A program made the translations under genes and the position numbers. A stretch of DNA of 15,129 nucleotides from DASPMP01 sp035626995 (GTDB lineage: Bacteria > Gemmatimonadota > Gemmatimonadetes > Gemmatimonadales > Gemmatimonadaceae), in the NCBI GenBank assembly GCA_035626995.1, contig DASPMP010000155.1, positions 1 through 15,129 of the forward strand, read 5' to 3'. Under the pieces are notes generated by a model. The model saw only the letters and a list, made by a program, of their open reading frames with translations, was not told the DNA's origin and ran no database searches. Position 1 is the first letter of the stretch. Every line of letters starts with the position of its first letter. Of the stretch, positions 1 through 6,989 are shown in pieces.

Positions 1-3
1 AAA

Positions 4-83
4 GCTTGTCGGCTTGTCGGCTTGTCGGCTTGTCGGCTTGTCGGCTTGTCGGCTTGTCGGCTTGTCGGCTTGTCGGCTTGTCG
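4..83. repeat. Tandem octamer array, ten copies of GCTTGTCG
   Basis: Ten perfect head-to-tail copies of the 8-bp unit GCTTGTCG. The three bases before it (AAA) do not continue the unit, so the left edge of the array lies inside the window. The period is not a multiple of three, so all frames stay open across it, and the open frames seen here encode only a repeating octapeptide with no sign of being a real protein. It lies about 30 bp beyond the thrS stop codon, in that gene's 3' trailer. Three imperfect units of the reverse complement follow at 86-109. No coding function is claimed. Confidence 0.95.
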
Positions 84-85
84 GA

Positions 86-109
86 GAGAAGCAGACAAGC
101 TGAGAAGCA
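86..109. repeat. Three degenerate octamers in the opposite orientation
   Basis: Three consecutive 8-bp units, GAGAAGCA, GACAAGCT and GAGAAGCA, sit in the same 8-bp period as the array at 4-83. They match the reverse complement of its unit (consensus GACAAGCC). The middle unit contains GACAAGC (94-100), which is perfectly complementary to GCTTGTC in every forward copy. With the last forward copy it forms a 10-bp stem (73-82 with 94-103, one G-U pair) closed by an 11-nt loop. In thrS mRNA this hairpin would lie just after the stop codon, but no T-tract follows it, so it is not a typical intrinsic terminator. Confidence 0.7.
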
Positions 110-111
110 CC

Positions 112-2037
112 TCAAGGCGTCAGTGCCCTGCTCCGCGCCTCCTCACTCAGCCGGCGCACAAACTCGTCCACGCTCACGATCTCCTGCTTCTTCCCCGCCC
201 CGCGCACCCGCACCGCGACCTGGTTGGACTCGGCCTCACGCTTGCCGACCACGGCCATATAAGGAACCTTCATGACTTCGCCCTCCCGGATTCGATAGTT
301 CAGGGTATCTGAACGGTCGTCCAGATGCGCACGCAACCCTGCCGCTTTCAGCTGCTGGGTCAGTGATTCGGCGAAGCCGCGCACCTCGTCGGAGATGGGC
401 AGGACGCGAACTTGCTCGGGCGAGAGCCAGAGTGGAAAGGCGCCGGCGAAATGCTCGATCAAGATCGCGATGAAGCGCTCGAATGAGCCGCTCACCGCCC
501 GATGGATGACCACCGGGCGATGCTCGCCGTTGTCCTCACCGACGTACTTGAGGTCGAACCGCTCCGGTGCGTTGTAGTCCAGCTGGATGGTCCCGAGCTG
601 CCAGGACCGGCCGATGGAATCGGTGACGTCGAAGTCGATCTTCGGACCGTAGAAGGCGCCGTCGCCGGGCTTAAGCTCGTACTCCTGCCCCGTGGCTTCG
701 AGCGCGCGGCGCAGCGCGTCCTCGGCCTGGTCCCACAGCTCGTCAGAGCCGATACGAGTCTCGGGACGCGTTGCAAACTTGACCGACGCCTTCAGGCCGA
801 ACGCCGCGTAGTAGTCCAGGATGAACCGCATGAGGAAGTTCACTTCCTCGGGGATCTGCGCCTGCGTGAGGAACACGTGGCAATCGTCCTGCTGGAATTG
901 CCGCACACGTGTCAGCCCGGACAATGCGCCGGTGAGCTCATTGCGGTGCAGGACATCGAACGTCACGTAGCGCAGCGGCAGCTCGCGATACGAGTGCTTC
1001 TTCGTCTGGTAGAGCAGGTAGTGCGACGGGCAGTTCATCGGCTTGAGCGACGAGTCGTGTTCGCCAGTCTCCTTGTTCTGGATGAGGAACATGTTCTCGC
1101 GATACTTGCCCCAGTGCCCCGAAATCTCCCACAAGCCGGCGTTGTACAGCAGCGGCGTCTTGATCTCGCGGAAATGCTCGCGCTGCCGCTCGCGCACGAA
1201 CGCGGTGAGCTCATTGAACACGATGGTCCCGCGCTCCGTCCAGAACGCCGCGCCTGGCGAGAACTGGTGGAACATGAACAGGTCCAGCGCCTTCCCTACC
1301 ACGCGATGGTCGCGACGCTTCGCCTCCTCGAGGCGATGCAGGTGCGCGTCGAGGTCCTCTTTCCTGAAGAACGCGGTGCCGTAGATGCGCTGCAGCATCT
1401 GGCGGCGCTCGTCGCCACGCCAATAGGCACCGGCGGTCGTCATGAGCTTGAAGTGCTTCAGGTATGACGTATCCGGAACGTGCGGCCCGCGACACAGATC
1501 GATGAACGGGCCGTCGGTATAGGTCGAGATCACCTCGTCTTCGCCAAGCTCACTCAGCCGCTCGAGCTTGAGCGGGTCGTCGCGAAAGCGTTGCTGCGCC
1601 TCAGTGCGTGAGACCTCCTCGCGGACGAAGGGGAATTTCTCCTGGACGACCTTCGCCATTTCCTTCTCGAACAATTCGAGGTCTTCGGGGGTGAACGGGC
1701 GCTCGACCTCGAAGTCGTAGTAGAAGCCGTCGTCGATCGACGGACCGAACCCGATCTTTGCCGCGGGCCGGAGCCTGCGCACCGCGGTCGCCAGGATGTG
1801 CGCGGCTGAGTGCCGGAGGACGTCCAGGGCTTTCTGATCCTTCGCGGTCAGGACCTTGAAGCTTCCGCCGTGACGGAGGGGCGTCATCAGGTCCTGGATT
1901 TCCCCAGCCACTTCCACGGCGATCGCGGCCTGCGCCAGCCGTTCGCCGATGCTGCGCACGACATCGAGCGGCCGGGTTCCGGCTTCCACGACGCGCGTCG
2001 CACCGTCGGGCAGCGTAAGTGTCAGTTCCTGCGGCAA
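112..2037 (-). CDS. thrS: Threonine-tRNA ligase (ThrRS)
   Basis: Charges tRNA-Thr with threonine in the cytosol and edits mis-attached serine. At 641 aa it is full length and co-linear with the E. coli enzyme. The domains are an N-terminal TGS domain (about 1-62), an editing domain with the zinc-type HSAAH motif (76-80) and DLCRGPH (180-186, Cys182 and His186), a class II catalytic core with zinc ligands Cys336, His387 and His512, motif 3 around GSFERF (517-522), and a C-terminal anticodon-binding domain (about 540-641). The start is a TTG codon. An in-frame stop lies upstream with no ATG or GTG after it, and translation from TTG gives the usual TGS start (PQELTLTLPDG). No Shine-Dalgarno sequence precedes it. 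It is transcribed away from the BON-valS cluster. Identity is certain; the exact start is probable. Confidence 0.98.
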   Translation of the reverse strand: MPQELTLTLPDGATRVVEAGTRPLDVVRSIGERLAQAAIAVEVAGEIQDLMTPLRHGGSFKVLTAKDQKALDVLRHSAAHILATAVRRLRPAAKIGFGPSIDDGFYYDFEVERPFTPEDLELFEKEMAKVVQEKFPFVREEVSRTEAQQRFRDDPLKLERLSELGEDEVISTYTDGPFIDLCRGPHVPDTSYLKHFKLMTTAGAYWRGDERRQMLQRIYGTAFFRKEDLDAHLHRLEEAKRRDHRVVGKALDLFMFHQFSPGAAFWTERGTIVFNELTAFVRERQREHFREIKTPLLYNAGLWEISGHWGKYRENMFLIQNKETGEHDSSLKPMNCPSHYLLYQTKKHSYRELPLRYVTFDVLHRNELTGALSGLTRVRQFQQDDCHVFLTQAQIPEEVNFLMRFILDYYAAFGLKASVKFATRPETRIGSDELWDQAEDALRRALEATGQEYELKPGDGAFYGPKIDFDVTDSIGRSWQLGTIQLDYNAPERFDLKYVGEDNGEHRPVVIHRAVSGSFERFIAILIEHFAGAFPLWLSPEQVRVLPISDEVRGFAESLTQQLKAAGLRAHLDDRSDTLNYRIREGEVMKVPYMAVVGKREAESNQVAVRVRGAGKKQEIVSVDEFVRRLSEEARSRALTP

Positions 2038-2186
2038 TTGCGATGCGCGAGGGAGAACGTTGAAAAGCGCAGTTCGGCAGACCAGCGCTCAAAGGATGGC
2101 AGGCTGGCGGTCTCATTCTTGCGCCTCGCCGTACCACAATTGGTAAGCTATCGTTGCCTCCAATATCTCCGCCACAGGGTTATCGA
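2038..2186. promoter_or_regulatory. Divergent intergenic region, thrS / BON-protein gene
   Basis: These 149 bp should hold the promoters for leftward thrS and for the rightward BON-valS-selA-pur cluster. The only box I can point to is TATCGTTG (2149-2156) on the plus strand, one base off the TAnnTTTG -7 element known from Bacteroidetes. It has no convincing TTTG partner at the right distance. No good sigma-70 pair, riboswitch or T-box was recognised. On the thrS side, TTGAGC followed 17 bp later by CGCTTT is too poor to call. Confidence 0.35.
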
Positions 2187-2999
2187 ATGTCTCGCTTCCG
2201 CTATCGCGACGAGGAATCGTCGACTGGTTCGACCGTAGCTTCCGTCCTCCTTGGCGCCGCCGCAGGATTCGCGGTCGGCATGTTCGTGGCCCAGCGGTCC
2301 GGCGGCTTCGATGGCATCGCGGCACGCTTCCGCAAGAAGCTCCAGGGAGACGAGGACGCCGGGAACAAGCACTATGGCCTGGCTTCGGCGCAGTACGACG
2401 AAATCGAGGACGAGCTCGAGGACCCCGCCTTCGCCAGCGCCATCGATGACGACGATTTCAACGGCATGGATGCGGACGAGGAGGACGACAACGGCGTGCC
2501 CCTGCTGGAGGAACGCGTGCTCGAAGCGTTCAACAATGACCCGATCCTGGCGGAGCGGGCCGTGGATATCGGCGCCATGGGCACCGGCGTCATCGAGCTC
2601 GCCGGCTGGGTGGATAGCGACGACGAAGCCGAGCATGCGATGACTGTCGCCCGGGGCGTTCCAGGGGTCGAGACCGTCGTGAACCGGCTGATGATCGACG
2701 ACGAAGAGCAGCAGATCGGGGAGAACGTCCGGCGTTTTCAGGAAGGAGACCCTGCGCTGACGGAAGCGCGCTGGGAGGGCCAGCAGGTGGGGACCGGCAA
2801 GCGTCGCCAGGGCCGCTCAGACGAAATGGACCGCCATGCGGATCCGAAGCCTGAGCTCGAGGATCGCTGGCTGAGCGAACGCGAAGCCATCCGGAACGCG
2901 GCTGACGATATCGACGAGATCAGCGCGGAACGGCGGACGAAGGCGGCGGCGCGTAAGGGCAAAGCCGCCCGCGCGGACGAGGCCGAACCTACGGCGTAG
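2187..2999 (+). CDS. Membrane-anchored BON-domain protein, function unknown
   Basis: A 270-aa protein. It has a charged N-terminus, one predicted transmembrane helix (about 16-35, Ala/Gly/Val-rich), and a basic patch RFRKK (48-52). A strongly acidic linker (about 69-102, including a run of four Asp) leads to a BON domain (about 105-171, with VIELAGWVDS and GVETVVNRL as its recognisable strand-turn and helix-strand pieces) and a charged, probably disordered tail. BON domains, as in OsmY, are thought to bind membranes or ligands; the substrate here is unknown. I chose the ATG at 2187. The frame extends to a TTG at 2154, but that adds only a Pro-rich stretch and leaves less room for a promoter. 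The stop is 19 nt before valS, so it is probably the first gene of that transcript. No Shine-Dalgarno beyond a weak AGGG. Confidence 0.8.
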   Translation: MSRFRYRDEESSTGSTVASVLLGAAAGFAVGMFVAQRSGGFDGIAARFRKKLQGDEDAGNKHYGLASAQYDEIEDELEDPAFASAIDDDDFNGMDADEEDDNGVPLLEERVLEAFNNDPILAERAVDIGAMGTGVIELAGWVDSDDEAEHAMTVARGVPGVETVVNRLMIDDEEQQIGENVRRFQEGDPALTEARWEGQQVGTGKRRQGRSDEMDRHADPKPELEDRWLSEREAIRNAADDIDEISAERRTKAAARKGKAARADEAEPTA

Positions 3000-3000
3000 C

Positions 3001-3026
3001 GGCGCCATATCTTTATGCATGGCGCT
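3001..3026 (+). promoter_or_regulatory. Hairpin covering the valS start codon
   Basis: GCGCCAT (3002-3008) is perfectly complementary to ATGGCGC (3019-3025), with a further G-U pair (3001/3026) and a 10-nt loop (3009-3018). The 3' arm contains the valS ATG. The loop holds another ATG (3015-3017) in a different frame. The structure could dampen valS initiation, or the symmetry could be a protein-binding site; neither is shown. TATCTTTA (3008-3015) within it matches the TAnnTTTG -7 element at all but the last base. Used as a promoter, it would start the mRNA almost at the valS ATG. Confidence 0.45.
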
Positions 3027-3041
3027 ACCCGATCGCTTTGA
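3015..3041 (+). CDS. Possible 8-codon upstream ORF overlapping valS start
   Basis: The ATG exposed in the hairpin loop opens a minimal frame, MHGATRSL, ending at TGA (3039-3041), 21 nt inside valS and in another frame. It lies within the coding start of valS and has no Shine-Dalgarno sequence, like its neighbours. It may simply be chance; I list it because its position would make it compete with, or unfold the hairpin for, valS initiation. Confidence 0.15.
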   Translation: MHGATRSL

Positions 3042-5796
3042 CCCTTCCCTCGAACCCGAGATCTACGAACGCTGGCTGAATGCCGGCGCGTTCTACGCCA
3101 ACGCCGACCGCTCCACGCGCGTCGGCGGGGACCGCGAGCCATTCGCGATCGTCATCCCACCGCCGAATGTCACGGCGATCCTGCACCTCGGACATGCGCT
3201 GGATGACGTCACCCAGGATGTGATCATTCGCTGGGCGCGCATGAAGCAGCAGGAAGCGCTCTGGATGCCGGGGACGGACCACGCGGGAATTGCCACCCAG
3301 AATGTGGTCGAAAAGCTGATCGCCAGGGATGGCAAGACGCGCTTCGATCTTGGCCGCGAGGCATTCGTCAAACGCACAGAGGCGTTTGTCGCCGAGACCG
3401 GCGGAACCATCCTGCGGCAGCTGCGCGCGATTGGCGCGTCGGCAGACTGGACGCGCACGGCATACACCCTCTCCCCCGAACTGTCGGTCGCGGTGCGCGA
3501 GGCATTCGTCCGGCTCTACGAATCGGGGCTCATCTACAAGGGACATCGGGTCATCCACTGGTGCCCGCGATGCCTCACGTCGCTGAGTGACGAGGAGGCG
3601 GAGTTCGAGGAGGAGACCGGCGCGCTGTATCACATCGCGTATCCTCTCGTGGATGACGACAAGGCGCGTACACTCATCGTGGCCACAACGCGTCCGGAGA
3701 CGATGCTTGGCGACGTCGCGGTCGCGGTGAACCCGAAAGACGAGCGCTACGCGGACCTCGTGGGACGGGCGGTCCGGCTGCCGATCGTGAACATCGACAT
3801 CCCGATCATCGCGGACGAGTATGCGGATCCCGCGTTCGGCACCGGTGTGGTGAAGATCACCCCCGCGCATGACGCCAACGACTTCGAGGTCGGCAAGCGC
3901 CATCGCCTTTCCATGCCGGTCGTGATCGACGCCACGGGCATCATGGCGGAGGAATCCGACGCCAGCGGCCGCGTCCCCGCGCTGCTGCGTGGCGAGGACC
4001 GCTTCGCCGCCCGCAAGAAGATCGTCAAGACGCTGCAGGACAGCGGCGCGCTCGTGAAGACGGAACAGCGCCAGCATTCGGTGCGGCACTGCTACCGCTG
4101 CGATACAGTGGTCGAGCCGCGTCTGTCGGACCAGTGGTTCGTGAAGATGGAGCCCCTCGCAAAGCCGGCCCTCGAAGGACTGCGCTCCGGCGCCATTCGC
4201 ATCCTTCCGGAGCGCTGGGAAGGCGTGTACGTCCACTGGCTCGAGAACATCCGCGACTGGAACATCTCGCGGCAGCTCTGGTGGGGACACCGCATTCCCG
4301 TCTGGTATTGCAAGGACTGCGATCCACCATTCGACGTCCATGTCAGCCGCACCGACCTGTCGAAATGCCCGCACTGCGGCGGACCTGTCGTCCAGGATGA
4401 AGACGTGCTCGACACCTGGTTCTCGTCGTGGCTCTGGCCCCTCTCCACGCTCGGCTGGCCGAACGAGGACGCGAAGGACTTCAAGGCGTTCTATCCGACG
4501 GACGTCCTCGTCTCGGGACCGGACATCCTGTTCTTCTGGATCGCCCGGATGATCATGGCGGGATACCAGTTCTTGGGGCGCACGCCGTACCACACGGTGC
4601 TGCTGCACGGAATGGCGCGCGATGCGCAGGGACGGAAGATGTCCAAGTCCCTGGGCAACGGCATGGACCCCATGGTCGTCGTGCGGCAGTTCGGCGCCGA
4701 CGCGCTGCGCTGGACGCTGATTTCCGGCATGGGACTGGGCGCTGACATCGTCCTGGACCCAAATGACGTCGAGAAGACTTTCGCGCCCGGGCGCAACTTC
4801 GTCACGAAGCTCTGGAACATCGGTCGGTTCCTGCTCGAGAAGGCCGGCACCGCTCCTGTGAAGGAACTTTCAGCCATCCCCGCCGACCAGCTGCAGCGGG
4901 CGGACGAATGGATCCTCTGGCGGCTCGATGTTGCCGTTGCCGAGGCCGATGCCGCACTCGGGCCACTGCGCCCCACGACCGCCCTGCAACACGGCGACGC
5001 GGTCCGGTGGAACGATGCGGAACGGACGTCAGGGATGCGGTTAAACGATTTGGCCGAGACCGCGCGTCGCTTCGTGTGGAACGAGTTGGCTGACTGGTAT
5101 GTGGAGGCGATCAAGGGCCGCCTTGCCGCGGGCGGTGCGGATGCGGAAGTGGCGCGCGCTGTCCTCGTGCATGTCTTCGACGGCGCGCTGCGGCTGTTGC
5201 ATCCCGTGGTGCCTTTCGTGACCGAGCAGATCTGGCAGCAGCTACCGTCGCGTCCCGCCGACGCGGTGCTCGCGACCGCTGAGTGGCCGGTTGCGTCGAC
5301 GGTCACGCGTCCGCGCGCCCGTGAGTTCGAGCTCGTGCGTGAAACCGTCGGCGCTCTGCGGCAGATTCGCGCGGAATACGCGGTGCCTCCGGGAACGAAC
5401 ATCGACGCCGTTGCGGTCACGACCAACGGAGCCTCGGCGGACATCGCGCGCGTATTCACCGAAGAGTCGGCGGTAGTGGAGCGGCTGTCGCGGGCTACCC
5501 TCACCGTGTCCGGCGCGGCGCCGTCCGGTGCGTCGGCGAACGCGATTCTGTCGGGTGGCACATCGCTCGTCGTCCCGCTGGCTGGCCTGGTGGACGTCGG
5601 GAAGGAGTGCGCTCGACTGCGCACCGAACTCGAGTCACTCGAGAAGCAGCTCGTCGCGCTCGAGGGGCGTCTGTCCAACGAAAAGTTCGTCGTGAAAGCG
5701 CGGCCGGATGTGGTGGAAGCCGAACGAAAGAAGCAGCAGGAGTGGTCACTGCGGCGGCAGCAACTGCGGGACAAAGTCCAGTCGCTGTGCGGCTGA
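3019..5796 (+). CDS. valS: Valine-tRNA ligase (ValRS)
   Basis: Charges tRNA-Val with valine and edits threonine; cytosolic, class Ia. It has 925 aa, within the bacterial range. The nucleotide-binding HIGH motif reads HLGH (56-59) in a PPPNVTAILHLGH context, with Ala where NVTG is usual. A CP1 editing domain carries ATTRPETMLGD. Cys pairs (WCPRC, HCYRC, CKDC, CPHC) look like the zinc-knuckle pieces of the family. GRKMSKSLGNG holds KMSKS at 540-544. The anticodon-binding domain contains FVWNELADWY, and the C-terminus is a coiled-coil arm (about 857-925) typical of ValRS. Residues about 648-672 look like an insertion before the FVW helix. The ATG at 3019 gives the expected N-terminus; it lies 19 nt after the BON gene, has no Shine-Dalgarno and sits in a hairpin arm. 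The 3' end overlaps the lipoprotein gene by 10 nt. Confidence 0.98.
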   Translation: MALPDRFDPSLEPEIYERWLNAGAFYANADRSTRVGGDREPFAIVIPPPNVTAILHLGHALDDVTQDVIIRWARMKQQEALWMPGTDHAGIATQNVVEKLIARDGKTRFDLGREAFVKRTEAFVAETGGTILRQLRAIGASADWTRTAYTLSPELSVAVREAFVRLYESGLIYKGHRVIHWCPRCLTSLSDEEAEFEEETGALYHIAYPLVDDDKARTLIVATTRPETMLGDVAVAVNPKDERYADLVGRAVRLPIVNIDIPIIADEYADPAFGTGVVKITPAHDANDFEVGKRHRLSMPVVIDATGIMAEESDASGRVPALLRGEDRFAARKKIVKTLQDSGALVKTEQRQHSVRHCYRCDTVVEPRLSDQWFVKMEPLAKPALEGLRSGAIRILPERWEGVYVHWLENIRDWNISRQLWWGHRIPVWYCKDCDPPFDVHVSRTDLSKCPHCGGPVVQDEDVLDTWFSSWLWPLSTLGWPNEDAKDFKAFYPTDVLVSGPDILFFWIARMIMAGYQFLGRTPYHTVLLHGMARDAQGRKMSKSLGNGMDPMVVVRQFGADALRWTLISGMGLGADIVLDPNDVEKTFAPGRNFVTKLWNIGRFLLEKAGTAPVKELSAIPADQLQRADEWILWRLDVAVAEADAALGPLRPTTALQHGDAVRWNDAERTSGMRLNDLAETARRFVWNELADWYVEAIKGRLAAGGADAEVARAVLVHVFDGALRLLHPVVPFVTEQIWQQLPSRPADAVLATAEWPVASTVTRPRAREFELVRETVGALRQIRAEYAVPPGTNIDAVAVTTNGASADIARVFTEESAVVERLSRATLTVSGAAPSGASANAILSGGTSLVVPLAGLVDVGKECARLRTELESLEKQLVALEGRLSNEKFVVKARPDVVEAERKKQQEWSLRRQQLRDKVQSLCG

Positions 5797-6989
5797 CGGC
5801 TGTCGTCGCCGCGTTGGGCGTCGCGGCCTGCGCGTCGATTGGATCTCCTCCGGGAGGACCGGAGCGCACCACACCGCCGACCCTGCTGAGCGTGTCCCCT
5901 GAATCCGGTTCGGTGAACGTTCGCGCACGGTACGTCGTGTTCCAGTTCGACGCCGTCGTGAGCGATCGGAGCGGTGGCGCGTCGGGGATTGAGGGACAAT
6001 TCCTCGTGTCCCCCAGCGACGGCGCGCCGCGGGTGCGGTGGCGCCGCGATCGTGTGGAAGTACGTCCCCGCGACGACTTCCGACCGAACACCGCATATGC
6101 GGTGACCATGCTTCCCGGTGTCGCCGATCTTCGTGGCAACGTGAACCGGACGGCAAGGACGGTGGTGTTCTCCACGGGACCGACGATCCCACAATTCGCC
6201 GTGCTGGGACGCGTATTCGACTGGAGCAGCGAACGGGTTGCTCCGGACGCGTACATCGAGGTAATCCGGCGCAGCGACAGCCTGCGGTATGTCGGTACCG
6301 CCGATTCCACAGGCCAGTTCTCGGTTGGCCCGCTCGAGGAAGGCGCCTACGCCGTCCGTGCGATCATCGACAACAACCGCAACCGGGCAGTTGATCCCGG
6401 GGAACCGTGGGATACGGTCGACGTCACCATTCGCGGCACCTCGCCATTCCTGGAATTGCTGGCTGCGCAGCGCGATACGATTGCACCGCGTCTGCTGACC
6501 GTTGCGGCCACCGATTCGATCACGATTGCCGCGTCATTCGACCGGCTGCTCAATCCCGATGTTCCCCTGAGCCCGGCCTCGTTCCAGGTGTTCGCCGCGG
6601 ACTCGTCGCGGCTGCGCATCGTACGGGTGCTCACGCAGGCGCAGGCGACGCTCGAGCGAGCGCGTGACGACAGCATCGCGCGAGCCGACAGCGCGCGGCG
6701 GGACACCACGCGGCGTGTGCAACCGCCGCCGACGACCGCCCCTGCACCTATCGCGGCGCGACCCAGCAGGCGCCCGCCGCCGCGCGATGTCATCATCCGG
6801 GTCGATTCTCTTACGCCGCTGCAGCGCGGGGCGACGTACCGCGTGGTTGCGGTCAATGCGAGCGGACTGCTGGGCACGACGCGCACGAGCGAGCGCCTGC
6901 TGAACGTTCCCGCACGACGTGACACGACGGCGTCACCCGCCGCTCGGCGCGACTCCACGGCTCCTCCACCCGCTGCGCGCCGACCGTGA
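5787..6989 (+). CDS. Ig-like domain lipoprotein, function unknown
   Basis: A 400-aa exported protein. From the GTG at 5787 it begins MRLTAVVAALGVAAC, a short signal peptide with a lipobox (VAA-C, Cys15), so it is probably lipid-anchored in the envelope. An Ig-like beta domain of the Big_5 type follows (about 30-132, with the FRPNTAYAVTM strand pair). Next comes a carboxypeptidase-regulatory-like beta sandwich (about 137-215) ending in DNNRNRAVDPGE, which resembles a calcium-binding loop, and then a second Ig-like segment (about 232-375). That segment is interrupted by an Arg/Asp- and Pro-rich low-complexity stretch (about 292-335), and a similar Arg/Pro tail closes the protein. The frame is open further upstream inside valS, but only the 5787 start places a basic residue and hydrophobic core right before the lipobox. 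It overlaps selA by 4 nt. Similar proteins are common in Bacteroidetes genomes; their role is unknown. Confidence 0.8.
   Translation: MRLTAVVAALGVAACASIGSPPGGPERTTPPTLLSVSPESGSVNVRARYVVFQFDAVVSDRSGGASGIEGQFLVSPSDGAPRVRWRRDRVEVRPRDDFRPNTAYAVTMLPGVADLRGNVNRTARTVVFSTGPTIPQFAVLGRVFDWSSERVAPDAYIEVIRRSDSLRYVGTADSTGQFSVGPLEEGAYAVRAIIDNNRNRAVDPGEPWDTVDVTIRGTSPFLELLAAQRDTIAPRLLTVAATDSITIAASFDRLLNPDVPLSPASFQVFAADSSRLRIVRVLTQAQATLERARDDSIARADSARRDTTRRVQPPPTTAPAPIAARPSRRPPPRDVIIRVDSLTPLQRGATYRVVAVNASGLLGTTRTSERLLNVPARRDTTASPAARRDSTAPPPAARRP

Noticed and set aside
4..109. CRISPR-like repeat or a short repeat-encoded protein
   Set aside because: Units are 8 bp with no spacers, and the open frames exist only because the repeat lacks stop codons in the frames used.
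502..1467. Long open frame (321 codons) antisense to thrS
   Set aside because: It is a mirror frame of a high-GC gene; the opposite strand encodes full-length ThrRS with all catalytic residues.
2154..2186. Longer BON protein starting at TTG 2154
   Set aside because: It adds an 11-residue stretch rich in Pro and would leave the promoter-like box overlapping the start; ATG 2187 is simpler.
3025..4608. 527-codon frame antisense to valS
   Set aside because: Lies wholly inside valS on the other strand, and its product shows Arg/Asp-rich noise with no family motif.
5607..5786. Upstream extension of the lipoprotein within valS
   Set aside because: It would put 60 charged residues before the signal peptide and destroy the lipobox context.
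4491..6194. 567-codon antisense frame spanning valS and the lipoprotein gene
   Set aside because: Ser/Arg/Thr-rich translation crossing two real gene boundaries; no start signal or motif.
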